Shown: piece by piece, positions 1-8,825 of the stretch
Position numbering within the stretch: position 1 is the stretch's first letter
Layout: the number at the start of each line of letters is the position of its first letter
Source of the DNA: Parcubacteria group bacterium Gr01-1014_13
Lineage (GTDB): Bacteria; Patescibacteria; ABY1; Magasanikbacterales; GWA2-37-8
Reading direction: 5' to 3'
Assembly: GCA_007376295.1 (NCBI GenBank)
Contig: VMGB01000003.1
Coordinates: 62,001-126,000 of the forward strand
Length of the DNA stretch: 64,000 nt
Made by a program: the position numbers and the translations under genes
The notes under the pieces: generated by a model
The model's database searches: none
What the model saw: only the letters and a program-made list of their open reading frames with translations
What the model was told of the DNA's origin: nothing

Positions 1-287
1 ATAACATCCTCGTTTACTCGATTCGAAGGCAGATTGTTCTTTGAGTAAAGGATAACTGCCCGAGGATGATTGGCCTTGCCGAAATAATCGAACCATTGCT
101 TGACACCATCATTGATCTGCTGGACCCGGGAAGCGCGGCAAGCTTCGTAGCCTGTGGGATCTTGCTCACAGCCAGACCAAAAACTTTGCTCTGTCACCAT
201 ATAGATAGGATGGCGCAAATCAAAATATGGAACCCCACCACAACTGCAAATTGCAACAAGCGCAATAGCGATGAAAAAAGAACGCAT
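1..287 (-). CDS. Metzincin-type lipoprotein paralogue, 3' part outside the window
   Basis: The reading frame is open from an ATG at 287 to the window edge (95 codons). It starts MRSFFIAIALVAICSC, a short lipoprotein-like signal. It then reads FDLRHPIYMV, GCEQDP and QINDGVKQWFDYFGKA, which align closely with the complete neighbour at 306-914. The two are therefore tandem duplicates. An ideal ribosome binding site (GGAGGTG) lies just upstream of the ATG. The catalytic half lies beyond the window, so protease function is inferred only from the paralogue. It probably acts on the cell surface. Confidence 0.75.
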   Translation of the reverse strand, partial: MRSFFIAIALVAICSCGGVPYFDLRHPIYMVTEQSFWSGCEQDPTGYEACRASRVQQINDGVKQWFDYFGKANHPRAVILYSKNNLPSNRVNEDV

Positions 288-305
288 GAAACACCTCCTC
301 TACTT

Positions 306-914
306 TCATTTTACCATCCGGCATTCAAAATGCAAACGACACATTATTTCGATATCCAAAGGCAAAACATTGGTCGGAGTCTTATATGACATGACCGAGC
401 CCGTACCTTCCGGAACATCATTATCATCTCTACCAAGAGCGTGTCCAAACTCATGCGCCATGATACGAGGTGTGATCCGCGACGAACCATCAAACACAAT
501 CTCTGGTATCTTGTGTCTGTAGCAGGCCACATAGCTCCCTCCCAGCTTTTCCTTGCCGCATTCACCCCCAGGATCAATACCCAGATGGATGACTCTGTTT
601 TTCGGATTTGACGGCAGTTCTTCCTCAGAAAAAAAGATCGCTACCTCGGGACGATCGGCCTTATCAAAATAATCAAACCACTGCTGGACACCCTCGTTAA
701 TCTGCTTGACCCGCAACGCACGACAAATGTCATCGCCTGCCGGATCTTTGTCACAACCCAACCACAAGCTTTTGTCTGCCAACATATAGACTGGGTGGCG
801 CAAATCAAGATATAGAGCTGAGGTTCTAAAAACTGAAGGGCGCAAATCAGGGTGCTGAGTACTACTACAGCCACAAACCAAGAATAGCCCGATGGCGATT
901 AAAAAAGAACGCAT
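306..914 (-). CDS. Lipoprotein with metzincin zinc-protease motif
   Basis: A 202-residue protein with an N-terminal signal ending in VCGC (Cys16), which suggests a lipoprotein. Residues 154-164 read HEFGHALGRDD, matching HExxHxxGxxD with Asp as the third zinc ligand. A Met-turn-like SVMSY follows at 173-177. These two motifs define metzincin-fold metallopeptidases; the exact family is not recognised. The start is supported by GAGGTAG upstream. It sits head-to-tail with a paralogue at 1-287 and is divergent from gyrB. A role as a cell-surface peptidase is inferred. Confidence 0.75.
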   Translation of the reverse strand: MRSFLIAIGLFLVCGCSSTQHPDLRPSVFRTSALYLDLRHPVYMLADKSLWLGCDKDPAGDDICRALRVKQINEGVQQWFDYFDKADRPEVAIFFSEEELPSNPKNRVIHLGIDPGGECGKEKLGGSYVACYRHKIPEIVFDGSSRITPRIMAHEFGHALGRDDNDVPEGTGSVMSYKTPTNVLPLDIEIMCRLHFECRMVK

Positions 915-968
915 GTACTACCTCTTTTCTGACTATTATATATAGTACCACAATTTCTAAGGCTGAAC

Positions 969-997
969 CGAATAAGAAAGCTTCGTTTTCTTATTCG
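969..997. repeat. Inverted repeat upstream of gyrB
   Basis: An 11-bp perfect stem (CGAATAAGAAA at 969-979 pairing with 987-997) surrounds a 7-nt loop. There is no clear T-tract on either side, so it is not a confident terminator. It lies in the divergent gap between the lipoprotein and gyrB. Confidence 0.45.
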
Positions 998-1070
998 TGA
1001 GGCCTGACGAAATTGCAAAGCTATGCTTCAAAAAACAAAATAGGCTCAACAAATAATCAAATTTTAGGCC

Positions 1071-1099
1071 TTGCCCATTATAGGGATATATGATAAAAT
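1071..1099 (+). promoter_or_regulatory. Promoter of gyrB
   Basis: TTGCCC at 1071-1076, a 17-nt spacer, then TAAAAT at 1094-1099. The same pair of hexamers at the same spacing recurs before the sugar transferase at 33158. The gyrB ATG follows about 45 nt after the -10 element, without a Shine-Dalgarno sequence. Confidence 0.65.
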
Positions 1100-1144
1100 A
1101 TCACTACAAAATTGTTTAAAATTTGTAATTAGAAATTTGATGTT

Positions 1145-4100
1145 ATGCCTATAAAAAGAGTCTCTAAAGGAAGGATAATCCCAGAAAAAAAACCAGTAAA
1201 ATCTTTAAAACCCAAAGTTAAAAAGATTTCCGCGCCTGCTCCTAAACCAACTCCCGCCCCCGCTAAAGTTATGGCAAACAAACCAAAAGCGAAAGTTTCC
1301 GACAAAGCTGATGCCAGCTATAGCGCCAAAAATATTACAATTTTAGAAGGTCTGGAAGCCGTACGCCGCCGTCCGGGCATGTATATTGGCTCCACTGGTC
1401 CGGTAGGTCTTCATCACCTAATTTGGGAAGTAGTAGACAACTCTATCGACGAAGCGATGGCTGGTTTTTGTACGCAAATTAACATCACTCTTTTGCCAGA
1501 TCATTATATAGAAGTAAAAGACAATGGTCGTGGTATCCCTGTAGATATTCATCCGCAAACCGGTGTCAGCGCTTTAGAAGTTGTACTTACCAAACTGCAC
1601 GCTGGTGGTAAATTTGATGCTGGCAGTTATAAAGTTTCTGGTGGTTTGCACGGCGTGGGTGTTTCGGTAGTCAACGCTTTATCCACACACGTTAAAGCCG
1701 AAGTGCATCGCGACGGCAAAGTTTGGTTGCAAGAATATAAAAATGGCGGTAATCCGGTAAAAAAAGTTCATCAAATTGGTACTACCAAAGACCGCGGTAC
1801 AATAATTACTTTCCGAGCTGACGACACTATTTTTGAAACCATTGATTACGAATGGAAAACTATTATCGATCACGTTCGCCAACAAGTCTATCTGTCCAAA
1901 GGTATTCGTATTGCTATAACCGATAAAAGAACTGGCGCGGAAAAAGATGCGGACAAAACTGCTTTGCCATTCCCCAACCCAACTTATCAATTTTACTTTG
2001 AAGGCGGTATCGCTTCATATGTTCGCCACCTAAACCAAAACAAAGAAGTCAAAAACGAAAATGTTTTTTATGTAGAAAAGGTACACGAAGATGTAAAAGT
2101 AGAAATCGCTTTACAATACAGCGATGAATTTACTGAATCTTTGTTTGCTTTTACTAATAATATTTACAATCCTGAAGGCGGCACGCATGTGGCTGGTTTT
2201 CGTACAGCCCTGACCCGAAGTTTAAACAGCTATGCGCGCAACAAAAATATTTTAAAAGAAAAAGACAGCAACCTGACTGGTGAAGACGTACGGGAAGGTT
2301 TAAACTGTATAATTTCTGTCAAAGTTACTGAACCGCAATTTGAAGGTCAAACCAAAGCCAAATTAGGAAACACCGAAGTAAAAACTGCGGTTGAAGCCGT
2401 GATGAATGATGAATTTTTGGTCTTCCTGGAAGAACACCCGAAGGATGCCGAAGGCATCGTTGGTAAATGTTTGCTCGCTGCCCGCGCTCGCAATGCGGCT
2501 AAAATCGCCCGCGATACTATTTTGCGTAAAGGTGCTTTGGAAGGATTTACTCTGCCTGGAAAATTAGCAGACTGCAGCAGCCGACGCGCCGAAGAATCTG
2601 AATTGTTCATTGTGGAGGGAGATAGTGCGGGTGGATGTTGGGATGGAAATACACTAGTTGCGCTTGCTGATGGCAGAGCCTTGAGTTTTAAAGAAATTAT
2701 AAAAGAACAATCTGAAGGCAAAGAACATTTCTGTTATACCATAAGAAATGATGGAAAAATTGGCTTAGAAAGAATTATTAATCCGCGCCGAACAAAAACA
2801 AACGCTACGGTTATTAAAATCACTCTTGATAATGGAGAAATTTTAACTTGCACACCGGACCATCTTTTTATGACACGAGATGGAAGTTATAAACAAGCCC
2901 AACTTTTGACTGCGAAAGACTCTTTAATGCCACTATACAAAAAAATCTCGAATAAAAAAGAAAGGGGCATCACCATTGACGGGTATGAAATGGTGTGGGA
3001 TCCAAAATCTGATTCCTGGCTATTTACGCACATGCTAGCTGACTGGTACAACAGATGGAAAGGTGTTTATAAAACTACAGATGGCGATCACCGCCATCAC
3101 ATGGACTTCAACAAACGTAACAACAACCCTTCAAACTTGCTTAGGATCTCAAAAGAATCCCATTTGGAATTACATAGAAAACATGTAAGCAAAACATTGC
3201 ATAGACCGGATGTTATTGAAAAATGCAGAAAAATAAAACAGGATCCACAATTTCGAACAGCAATGAGCGCGCGCATGAAGCAGCCGGAAACAGCGGCTTT
3301 GCTTTCAAAAAATGCAAAAAAACAATGGCAAAATACAGAATACAAGAATTACATGACCAAAAAATTCTTAGAATTCTATAATAACAACGAAGAATACCGC
3401 CAAAAAAATAACGAGTTGCTGAATAAAGCCCAACAGAAGTATTGGAGCGATGAAGTAAACAAAATCAATCAAGCCGAGAGGGTTACAAAATTCTTTGAGG
3501 AGCATCCTTATAGAAAGGAATGGTTAAGAGAACTAGCCGCGGCGCAATGGAATGACTCAGACTTAAAACAATGGCGTTCCGAAAAAACAAAGGAGCAATG
3601 GACGCTGGAATTCCGCACCAAACGACGTGAAGCATATAACCAGACTTACCTCCAGAACAGTTTGGCGTTTGCCAAAAAAATCTTGGAGCAGGGTCAGGAT
3701 TTATTTGTGACATATAATCTGACCCGAAAAAATCTGCCGAAACGCGACAATAATATAGTCAAACTAGAAACTCTGCTTGACCGATTTTTTGCCGGAGATA
3801 AAAATCGTCTACTTGAAGCCACAACTAACTTCAATCATAAAATAACAAAGATTGAAAAGGTAAAAGAAAAAATTGATGTATATGACATTGAAGTCCCAGG
3901 AACTCACAATTTTGCGCTTGCTTCCGGAATATTCGTGCATAATAGTGCCAAGCAAGGACGTGACCGTGAACACCAAGCCATCTTGCCTCTGCGCGGTAAA
4001 GTTCTTAATGTTGAACGCGCTCGTTTAGATAAAATTCTCACCAACAACGAATTAAAATCACTCATCATTGCTATGGGCACAAATATTGGCGAAGCGCTTG

Positions 4101-4675
4101 ATATTTCCAAACTTCGTTATCATCGCGTAATCATCATGACCGATGCTGATGTCGATGGCGCGCATATCCGTACTCTTCTGCTTACATTTTTCTATCGTTA
4201 CTACCCAACGCTAATTACCGGTGGACATATTTTGATTGCCCAGCCGCCGCTATATAGTTTGAAGTATGGCAAGAACATGAAGTACGCTTATAACGACGAA
4301 GAAAAAGAAAAAATACTTCTTGAAATTAAAAATACATCTTCTGCCAATTCCTCTGCTAAAGCTGCGGCTAAAAAAGCAATGGTAGGAGCGTCATCTCCAG
4401 AAGAAGCTGGAGAAACTGCTGAAGGCGAAGTTCAAGGATTAGAAATAAATGGCATTAAAGTAAATATTCAGCGCTATAAAGGTTTGGGTGAAATGAACCC
4501 TGAACAACTTTGGGAAACTACCATGAACCCAAAAAATCGCATGATGAAAAGAGTGACTATTGAAGACGCTGAACTGGCCAATGAAGTTTTTGAAATCCTA
4601 ATGGGTGATGAAGTAGCTCCACGCAAAAAATTCATCCAAACTCATGCCAAATCAGTAAGTAATTTGGATATTTAA
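1145..4675 (+). CDS. gyrB: DNA gyrase subunit B interrupted by an intein
   Basis: The ATPase subunit of DNA gyrase, which introduces negative supercoils together with GyrA. Residues 1-58 are a Lys/Pro/Ala-rich extension. The GHKL ATPase begins near 63 (LEAVRRRPGMYIGST; ATP-site EVVDNSIDEA; GGLHGVGVSVVNA). The Toprim acidic motif EGDSAGG is cut immediately afterwards by an intein (residues 498-933), and the host sequence resumes as SAKQGRDR. The second Toprim motif DADVDGAHIR and the C-terminal QRYKGLGEMNPEQLW are intact. The mature protein would be about 740 residues, longer than usual because of the N-terminal extension and a low-complexity insert near the C terminus (SSANSSAKAAAKKA). Removing the intein restores a normal GyrB, so the gene is probably functional. 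Confidence 0.96.
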   Translation: MPIKRVSKGRIIPEKKPVKSLKPKVKKISAPAPKPTPAPAKVMANKPKAKVSDKADASYSAKNITILEGLEAVRRRPGMYIGSTGPVGLHHLIWEVVDNSIDEAMAGFCTQINITLLPDHYIEVKDNGRGIPVDIHPQTGVSALEVVLTKLHAGGKFDAGSYKVSGGLHGVGVSVVNALSTHVKAEVHRDGKVWLQEYKNGGNPVKKVHQIGTTKDRGTIITFRADDTIFETIDYEWKTIIDHVRQQVYLSKGIRIAITDKRTGAEKDADKTALPFPNPTYQFYFEGGIASYVRHLNQNKEVKNENVFYVEKVHEDVKVEIALQYSDEFTESLFAFTNNIYNPEGGTHVAGFRTALTRSLNSYARNKNILKEKDSNLTGEDVREGLNCIISVKVTEPQFEGQTKAKLGNTEVKTAVEAVMNDEFLVFLEEHPKDAEGIVGKCLLAARARNAAKIARDTILRKGALEGFTLPGKLADCSSRRAEESELFIVEGDSAGGCWDGNTLVALADGRALSFKEIIKEQSEGKEHFCYTIRNDGKIGLERIINPRRTKTNATVIKITLDNGEILTCTPDHLFMTRDGSYKQAQLLTAKDSLMPLYKKISNKKERGITIDGYEMVWDPKSDSWLFTHMLADWYNRWKGVYKTTDGDHRHHMDFNKRNNNPSNLLRISKESHLELHRKHVSKTLHRPDVIEKCRKIKQDPQFRTAMSARMKQPETAALLSKNAKKQWQNTEYKNYMTKKFLEFYNNNEEYRQKNNELLNKAQQKYWSDEVNKINQAERVTKFFEEHPYRKEWLRELAAAQWNDSDLKQWRSEKTKEQWTLEFRTKRREAYNQTYLQNSLAFAKKILEQGQDLFVTYNLTRKNLPKRDNNIVKLETLLDRFFAGDKNRLLEATTNFNHKITKIEKVKEKIDVYDIEVPGTHNFALASGIFVHNSAKQGRDREHQAILPLRGKVLNVERARLDKILTNNELKSLIIAMGTNIGEALDISKLRYHRVIIMTDADVDGAHIRTLLLTFFYRYYPTLITGGHILIAQPPLYSLKYGKNMKYAYNDEEKEKILLEIKNTSSANSSAKAAAKKAMVGASSPEEAGETAEGEVQGLEINGIKVNIQRYKGLGEMNPEQLWETTMNPKNRMMKRVTIEDAELANEVFEILMGDEVAPRKKFIQTHAKSVSNLDI
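2636..3943 (+). mobile_element. In-frame intein with HNH endonuclease inside gyrB
   Basis: 436 residues are inserted between Gly and Ser of the conserved GDSAGG-SAKQGRD motif. The N-splicing block starts with Cys (CWDGNTLVALADGR). Block B contains TPDH. The C-terminal end is DVYDIEVPGTHNFALASG followed by IFVHN, and the +1 residue is Ser. All residues needed for protein splicing are therefore present. The middle contains an HNH-type homing endonuclease core (DGDHRHHMDFNKRNNNPSNL then SHLELHRKH). Downstream are several short KQW/KKQW repeats resembling DNA-binding NUMOD-type modules. The insertion site lies in the most conserved part of the gyrase catalytic centre, as is typical for inteins. 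Confidence 0.95.
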
Positions 4676-4692
4676 CCTATTCACAGCACCCC

Positions 4693-4721
4693 TTGACATT
4701 TCCTCTAAAGTAAGGTATTAT
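4693..4721 (+). promoter_or_regulatory. Promoter of secE-nusG-rplK
   Basis: Consensus TTGACA (4693-4698), a 17-nt spacer, then TATTAT (4716-4721). It lies just after the gyrB stop and about 50 nt before secE. Confidence 0.8.
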
Positions 4722-4772
4722 TACTTCATCAAATACAAGACAGCCGCAAGGCTGTTTTAAAATCCAAAATAT

Positions 4773-4961
4773 ATGATAAACGCGATCAAAAACTATTTTG
4801 TCGGAGCTTTTCAAGAAATGAGAAAGGTCACCTGGCCTACCAAAAGCCAAACCATCAACTACAGTATTATGGTATTAGCTCTCAGTATTGGCATGGCATT
4901 ATTTTTCGGACTACTAGACTATATTTTTAACTCAGTCATAACTACATTCTTTTTAAGATAA
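4773..4961 (+). CDS. secE: Preprotein translocase subunit SecE
   Basis: A 62-residue single-span protein of the SecYEG channel. The family pattern is an amphipathic stretch (FQEMRKVTWPTKSQT) followed by one transmembrane helix (YSIMVLALSIGMALFFGLLDYIF). The KVTWP motif is diagnostic. It lies directly before nusG with one base between them, the classic secE-nusG-rplK order. There is no Shine-Dalgarno sequence before the ATG. Confidence 0.95.
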   Translation: MINAIKNYFVGAFQEMRKVTWPTKSQTINYSIMVLALSIGMALFFGLLDYIFNSVITTFFLR

Positions 4962-4962
4962 T

Positions 4963-5508
4963 ATGGCAAAACAGACCCTGAATTTAGGTAAACGTTGGTA
5001 CGTGCTACACACTTACAGCGGCTACGAAGAAAACGTAAAAAGCAATCTGGAACAACGCACAGAGTCTTTTGCCATGCAAGATAAAATTTTTAATATTTTA
5101 GTTCCGAAAGAAAAGAAAATAAAAATCAAAAACAGCAAACGTTCAGTTGTGGAAGAAAAAATGTTTCCTGGTTACGTCTTAGTAGAAATGATCGTTACCG
5201 ATGATTCTTGGTATGTAGTACGTAATACACCTAATGTTACCGGATTCGTTGGTTCAGGTACTACCCCAACACCGATCGATCAAGCCGAGGTTGATGGTCT
5301 AGTAAAAAGAATGTCTGCTTCTGAACCACAACACAAAATTGATTTTGAAATTAACGAATCAGTACGCATTACCGATGGACCATTCAAAAACTTTGAAGGT
5401 AAAGTTAGCAATGTTGATCAGGAAAGAGGCAAAGTTAAAGTTCTTATCACCATGTTTGGTCGCGAAACTCCGGTAGAACTGGATGCAATGCAGGTTAAAA
5501 AAGCTTAA
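4963..5508 (+). CDS. nusG: Transcription termination/antitermination protein NusG
   Basis: A 181-residue elongation factor that binds RNA polymerase and, in many bacteria, couples it to Rho or the ribosome. The NGN domain opens with KRWYVLHTYSGYEENVKSNL and contains EKMFPGYVLVEM and VRNTPNVTGFVG. The KOW domain follows near the C terminus (VRITDGPFKNFEGKVSNVDQERGKVKVLI). The length is normal. It is in an operon with secE and rplK. Confidence 0.97.
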   Translation: MAKQTLNLGKRWYVLHTYSGYEENVKSNLEQRTESFAMQDKIFNILVPKEKKIKIKNSKRSVVEEKMFPGYVLVEMIVTDDSWYVVRNTPNVTGFVGSGTTPTPIDQAEVDGLVKRMSASEPQHKIDFEINESVRITDGPFKNFEGKVSNVDQERGKVKVLITMFGRETPVELDAMQVKKA

Positions 5509-5565
5509 TTAATTGTTTACGGATTGGTTCCTTCCAGGGACGCTTCTCAATCCAAATTAAATCAT

Positions 5566-5991
5566 ATGGCCAAGAAAATTACAGCACAGATCAAATTGCA
5601 GATTATGGGCGGAGCCGCTAACCCAGCGCCACCAGTCGGTCCGGCGTTAGGTCAGCACGGTGTAAACATCCAAAGTTTCTGCAAAGAATTCAACGACAAA
5701 ACTCAAGATAAAAAAGGTGAAGTAGTGCCAATTATCATTTCCGTTTACGAAGACCGAAGTTTTACCTTCATCATGAAGACTCCTCCGGTTCCGGAATTGA
5801 TCAAAAAAGCTGCCAACATTTCCAAAGGTTCAGCAAAACCTTTACAAGAAAAAGTTGGTAAAATAACTAAAGCACAAGTACGCCAAATTGCTGAAAAGAA
5901 AATGCCGGACCTAAACGCTCACACTGTGGAAGCTGCCATGAGTATGGTGGAAGGTACAGCACGAAATATGGGAGTAACGGTTGAAGGTTAA
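5566..5991 (+). CDS. rplK: Large ribosomal subunit protein uL11
   Basis: A 141-residue L11, the rRNA-binding protein of the GTPase-associated centre. It begins MAKKITAQIKLQIMGGAANP and contains PPVGPALGQHGVNI and the C-terminal rRNA-binding region (GSAKPLQEKVGKITKAQVRQIAEKK). The frame is open 14 codons further upstream, but the ATG at 5566 gives the family-typical start. The gene that normally follows, rplA (L1), is absent here; a terminator comes directly after the stop. Confidence 0.96.
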   Translation: MAKKITAQIKLQIMGGAANPAPPVGPALGQHGVNIQSFCKEFNDKTQDKKGEVVPIIISVYEDRSFTFIMKTPPVPELIKKAANISKGSAKPLQEKVGKITKAQVRQIAEKKMPDLNAHTVEAAMSMVEGTARNMGVTVEG

Positions 5992-6005
5992 AAAATATTT
6001 TAAAC

Positions 6006-6036
6006 AAAAAATCGAGTGATAAACTCGATTTTTTGT
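6006..6036 (+). terminator. Terminator after rplK
   Basis: AAAAATCGAGT, loop GATAA, ACTCGATTTTTT: a perfect 11-bp stem followed by a T-rich run. It closes the secE-nusG-rplK unit. Confidence 0.88.
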
Positions 6037-6093
6037 TTTTACTTTACCTCCCCACTCATTGTACTTTTTTATTATTTCCGTTTTCCTTTTTAA

Positions 6094-6822
6094 TTATTTA
6101 ATCTGGGTAAAAATACTTTGAGCTTGTAATATATATTTATCTGATTCACGCATTTTTTCAGAACAAGAGTCAAGTGCTTGTTTAAAAATTTCTAAATACT
6201 TTTCTCGGTCATCAAGTTTAGTGGAATTATTATAGGAGTTGAGGCTGTCTGATAAGTTTATGCAGTGTTGACTAGCTTGAATCCGAGCATCAGTTGCAGA
6301 ATATAGCAAATTTTTTAAGTCAACAATCTTATCTAAATTAAAACTATTGAAATTTTTAATTTGTTCTCGAGAACTTTGAAAACCAGTTAAGGCAAGGGTG
6401 AAGAAATTTTTTGCCGATAATGCGTTCTGAGTATTTTCCGAGGATAATTTTAATCCACTTTCAAAATTCTTTAGAGCTGCCGAATATGAGTAATTAAAAT
6501 CATTATACGCATTATTAAATTGAATAAAATCAGTCTTATTTTTTTGAAGCACTTGTTCAGAGGTGGTTGGTAGCGGGGTAGTTTGAGCAACTTGTTCAAT
6601 TACCTTTTCTATCGTTTTCACAGGTTTCGGTGTAGGAATAATCTTTGAAACAGGGGGTGTAATTTCTGTTTTTAATCGCTCTGTAGAACTAGCCTGTTCT
6701 TGAATAGCAAAGATTAACTTATCAATTTGCTCTTGTTGTTTCTGAATAGTCAGATCCTTCTGGTTTTTACATCCAGCCCCCAATAAAAATAACCCCACTA
6801 AAATTAGTAATATTTGTTTCAT
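6094..6822 (-). CDS. Hypothetical lipoprotein
   Basis: 242 residues. The N terminus MKQILLILVGLFLLGAGC is a textbook lipoprotein signal with lipobox LGAGC. A Gln/Lys-rich helical stretch (QKDLTIQKQQEQIDKL) and a Pro/Thr/Lys linker follow. The rest is predicted helical without a recognised domain. It is probably anchored to the outer face of the membrane. It is the last gene of a minus-strand run that includes queA and mltG. Function unknown. Confidence 0.7.
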   Translation of the reverse strand: MKQILLILVGLFLLGAGCKNQKDLTIQKQQEQIDKLIFAIQEQASSTERLKTEITPPVSKIIPTPKPVKTIEKVIEQVAQTTPLPTTSEQVLQKNKTDFIQFNNAYNDFNYSYSAALKNFESGLKLSSENTQNALSAKNFFTLALTGFQSSREQIKNFNSFNLDKIVDLKNLLYSATDARIQASQHCINLSDSLNSYNNSTKLDDREKYLEIFKQALDSCSEKMRESDKYILQAQSIFTQIK

Positions 6823-6865
6823 ATAAATCTAAACTAACACAAAAACCCACTCCCGTCAATGAACA

Positions 6866-7969
6866 TTACTTTACAAACATTGCATCGCCAAAACTAAAAA
6901 ATCTATATTTTTCTTCTACAGCTTTTTGGTAACAATCGAGAACAAGTTCTCTGTTGCCTATAAAAGCTGATACCAGCATCAGGAGCGTGGATTTGGGCAG
7001 ATGAAAATTAGTAATCAAGGCATCTACAACTTTAAATTTAAAACCGGGATAAATAAAAATATTTATATCACCGCTATACTGCCTCAAGATAGGTTCAACA
7101 TTAGTTTGTCCGGCAAATTTAAGCGCTATTCCCTCCAAAGCACGGACTGTAGTAGTTCCGACCGCCACCACTCGCCTGCCCTCTGCTTTAGCGGCATTTA
7201 TCAAATCAGTATTTTTGGAGGTTAACTCCACCCATTCGCTATGCATAAGGTGTTCCTCCAAACTATCCGTCTTTACCGGCAAAAATGTACCTAATCCCAC
7301 ATGCAAAGTTACTTCAGCAAATTCCACGCCTTTAGATTTTAACTTATCTATGAGCTCGGGTGTAAAATGAAATCCGGCAGTCGGCGCAGCCACCGAGCCC
7401 TCTTCTTTGGCATATACAGTTTGATACCGTTCGCTAGAAGAAACTGTTTCTACATACGGTGGCGTGGGTACTTCGCCATATTTATTGGCTTTGGCCCGCA
7501 CTAACATATCATCTTCAGCAAACTCAATCAGATATGTACCATCATTTTCCTTGAGCAACACTTGCGCGCTAAAATCTGGCGCAAAAACTATTTTCATTCC
7601 TAAGCGCAACTTTTTGCCCGGCTTAGCCAACACCTTCCAGACTTTATTGTTTTCCATTGGCTTAACTAAAAATATTTCTACTGGCCCAACGTTTAAAATT
7701 TTATCACTAGAATTAATTTTTTCTTTTACTTCAATCACTTGTTCGTCCAAAGCCAAAGTCCCTCGCAAACGCGCTTTAAAAACTTTAGTGTTATTCCAAA
7801 CCAACAGATCACCTTTTTGGAGATAATCTACGATATCAAAAAAATACTTGTCCTCAACTTTTTTTGTTTCCCGGTCCAACACCATTAGCCGCGAACTATC
7901 CCGTGGCTCCAAAGGAATCTGGGCGATAAGTTGTTTGGGTAAATTGTAATTAAAATCAGAAGTGAGCAT
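6866..7969 (-). CDS. queA: tRNA preQ1(34) S-adenosylmethionine ribosyltransferase-isomerase
   Basis: A 367-residue QueA, which transfers the ribosyl part of SAM to preQ1 in tRNA to form epoxyqueuosine. Family signatures are FNYNLPKQLIAQIPLEPRDSSRLMVLDR at the N terminus, GSVAAPTAGFHFTPELID in the centre, HVGLGTFLPV, and NFHLPKSTLLMLVSAFIG near the end. The length is usual. It follows mltG with one base between them. No other queuosine gene is in the window, so preQ1 may be salvaged. Confidence 0.96.
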   Translation of the reverse strand: MLTSDFNYNLPKQLIAQIPLEPRDSSRLMVLDRETKKVEDKYFFDIVDYLQKGDLLVWNNTKVFKARLRGTLALDEQVIEVKEKINSSDKILNVGPVEIFLVKPMENNKVWKVLAKPGKKLRLGMKIVFAPDFSAQVLLKENDGTYLIEFAEDDMLVRAKANKYGEVPTPPYVETVSSSERYQTVYAKEEGSVAAPTAGFHFTPELIDKLKSKGVEFAEVTLHVGLGTFLPVKTDSLEEHLMHSEWVELTSKNTDLINAAKAEGRRVVAVGTTTVRALEGIALKFAGQTNVEPILRQYSGDINIFIYPGFKFKVVDALITNFHLPKSTLLMLVSAFIGNRELVLDCYQKAVEEKYRFFSFGDAMFVK

Positions 7970-7970
7970 G

Positions 7971-8813
7971 CTATAACTTTCTTTTGTTTAAATTATGCTC
8001 GTCCAAAGTTCTGGCATAATATACGGTGCCGTCTTTGCCGGTTAAAAAATACCAGTAGGAATTTTTTTCCGGATGAAGCGCCGCTTTAATTGAATCCAAA
8101 TCTGGATTGGCTATTGGCCCGAGCGGCAATCCAGGGTATTTATAGGTATTCCAGAAAGAATCAAAGCTTCGTTCTTTTCCTGTCGTAAATACATCTCCAG
8201 TTCTATCTACAGCATAGTGCACGCTTGAATCTAATTGCAGCGCCCAGTTATTTTTGTACCTCCGCCACAAAATATCGGCCACCTTGGCTTTGTCTTCCGG
8301 ATGTTGCACCTCTTTTTCCAACAAGCTGGCCATGGTTAAAATTTCATAAAAACTTTTGCTCGAATTTTTTACATCCTCCCACATTGTCGCATCCATTTCT
8401 TTGTCACGCTGATTAATTAATTTCTTAATCACGTCCAAAAGAGTAGCGTCCCTAAAAACCCGGTAAGTTTCCGGAGCCAAAAATCCTTCGTAAGAAACAT
8501 ACCCTGGCTTGTAAGATATGACTGAAGATTCATTAATTACTGGTAAAATATGCCCGGTGCGGCGATAATCGACAGCCGGCTCACCGGTCAACTTATATAC
8601 ATCCTCTGTGCTAGAAGCAAAACTTTGTTTCACCAAATAATCGGCCACTTGTCGCAGATTCCATCCGGGAATAATAGTTAGAGTTACTTCTGGCCGAGGC
8701 GGAATCGGGATATATTGGCGGGTATACTTTTTTTTAAAATACCAAAAACTACCGCCGATAATCGTCAGACAAACCAAGAATGAAAATATAATTGTTTTAT
8801 GGTTAAAAGACAT
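7971..8813 (-). CDS. mltG: Endolytic murein transglycosylase MltG (YceG-like)
   Basis: 280 residues with one N-terminal transmembrane helix (TIIFSFLVCLTIIGGSFWYF). It has the LysM-like part (VTLTIIPGWNLRQVADYLVKQ) and the catalytic YceG domain, recognised by LEGFLAPETYR-like EGFLAPETYRVFRD, ASLLEKEVQHPEDKAKVADILWRR and SFWNTYKYPGLPLGPIANPDLDSIKAAL. It cleaves nascent glycan strands and sets their length. AAGGAA lies 8 nt upstream of the ATG. It is upstream of queA in the same operon. Confidence 0.95.
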   Translation of the reverse strand: MSFNHKTIIFSFLVCLTIIGGSFWYFKKKYTRQYIPIPPRPEVTLTIIPGWNLRQVADYLVKQSFASSTEDVYKLTGEPAVDYRRTGHILPVINESSVISYKPGYVSYEGFLAPETYRVFRDATLLDVIKKLINQRDKEMDATMWEDVKNSSKSFYEILTMASLLEKEVQHPEDKAKVADILWRRYKNNWALQLDSSVHYAVDRTGDVFTTGKERSFDSFWNTYKYPGLPLGPIANPDLDSIKAALHPEKNSYWYFLTGKDGTVYYARTLDEHNLNKRKL

Positions 8814-8825
8814 AAAATTATTCCT

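Noticed and set aside
66..389. 107-codon plus-strand frame at the window start
   Set aside because: It is antisense to the duplicated lipoprotein genes and has no signal of its own.
969..997. Terminator between the lipoprotein and gyrB
   Set aside because: The stem is good but no T-run follows on either strand, and the flanking genes are divergent. Kept only as an inverted repeat.
1145..4675. Frameshift or fusion in gyrB
   Set aside because: The extra 436 residues have intact splice junctions and an HNH core, so it is an intein.
5524..5565. Earlier start for rplK
   Set aside because: The extra 14 residues are unlike L11, and the ATG at 5566 gives the family-typical MAKK start.
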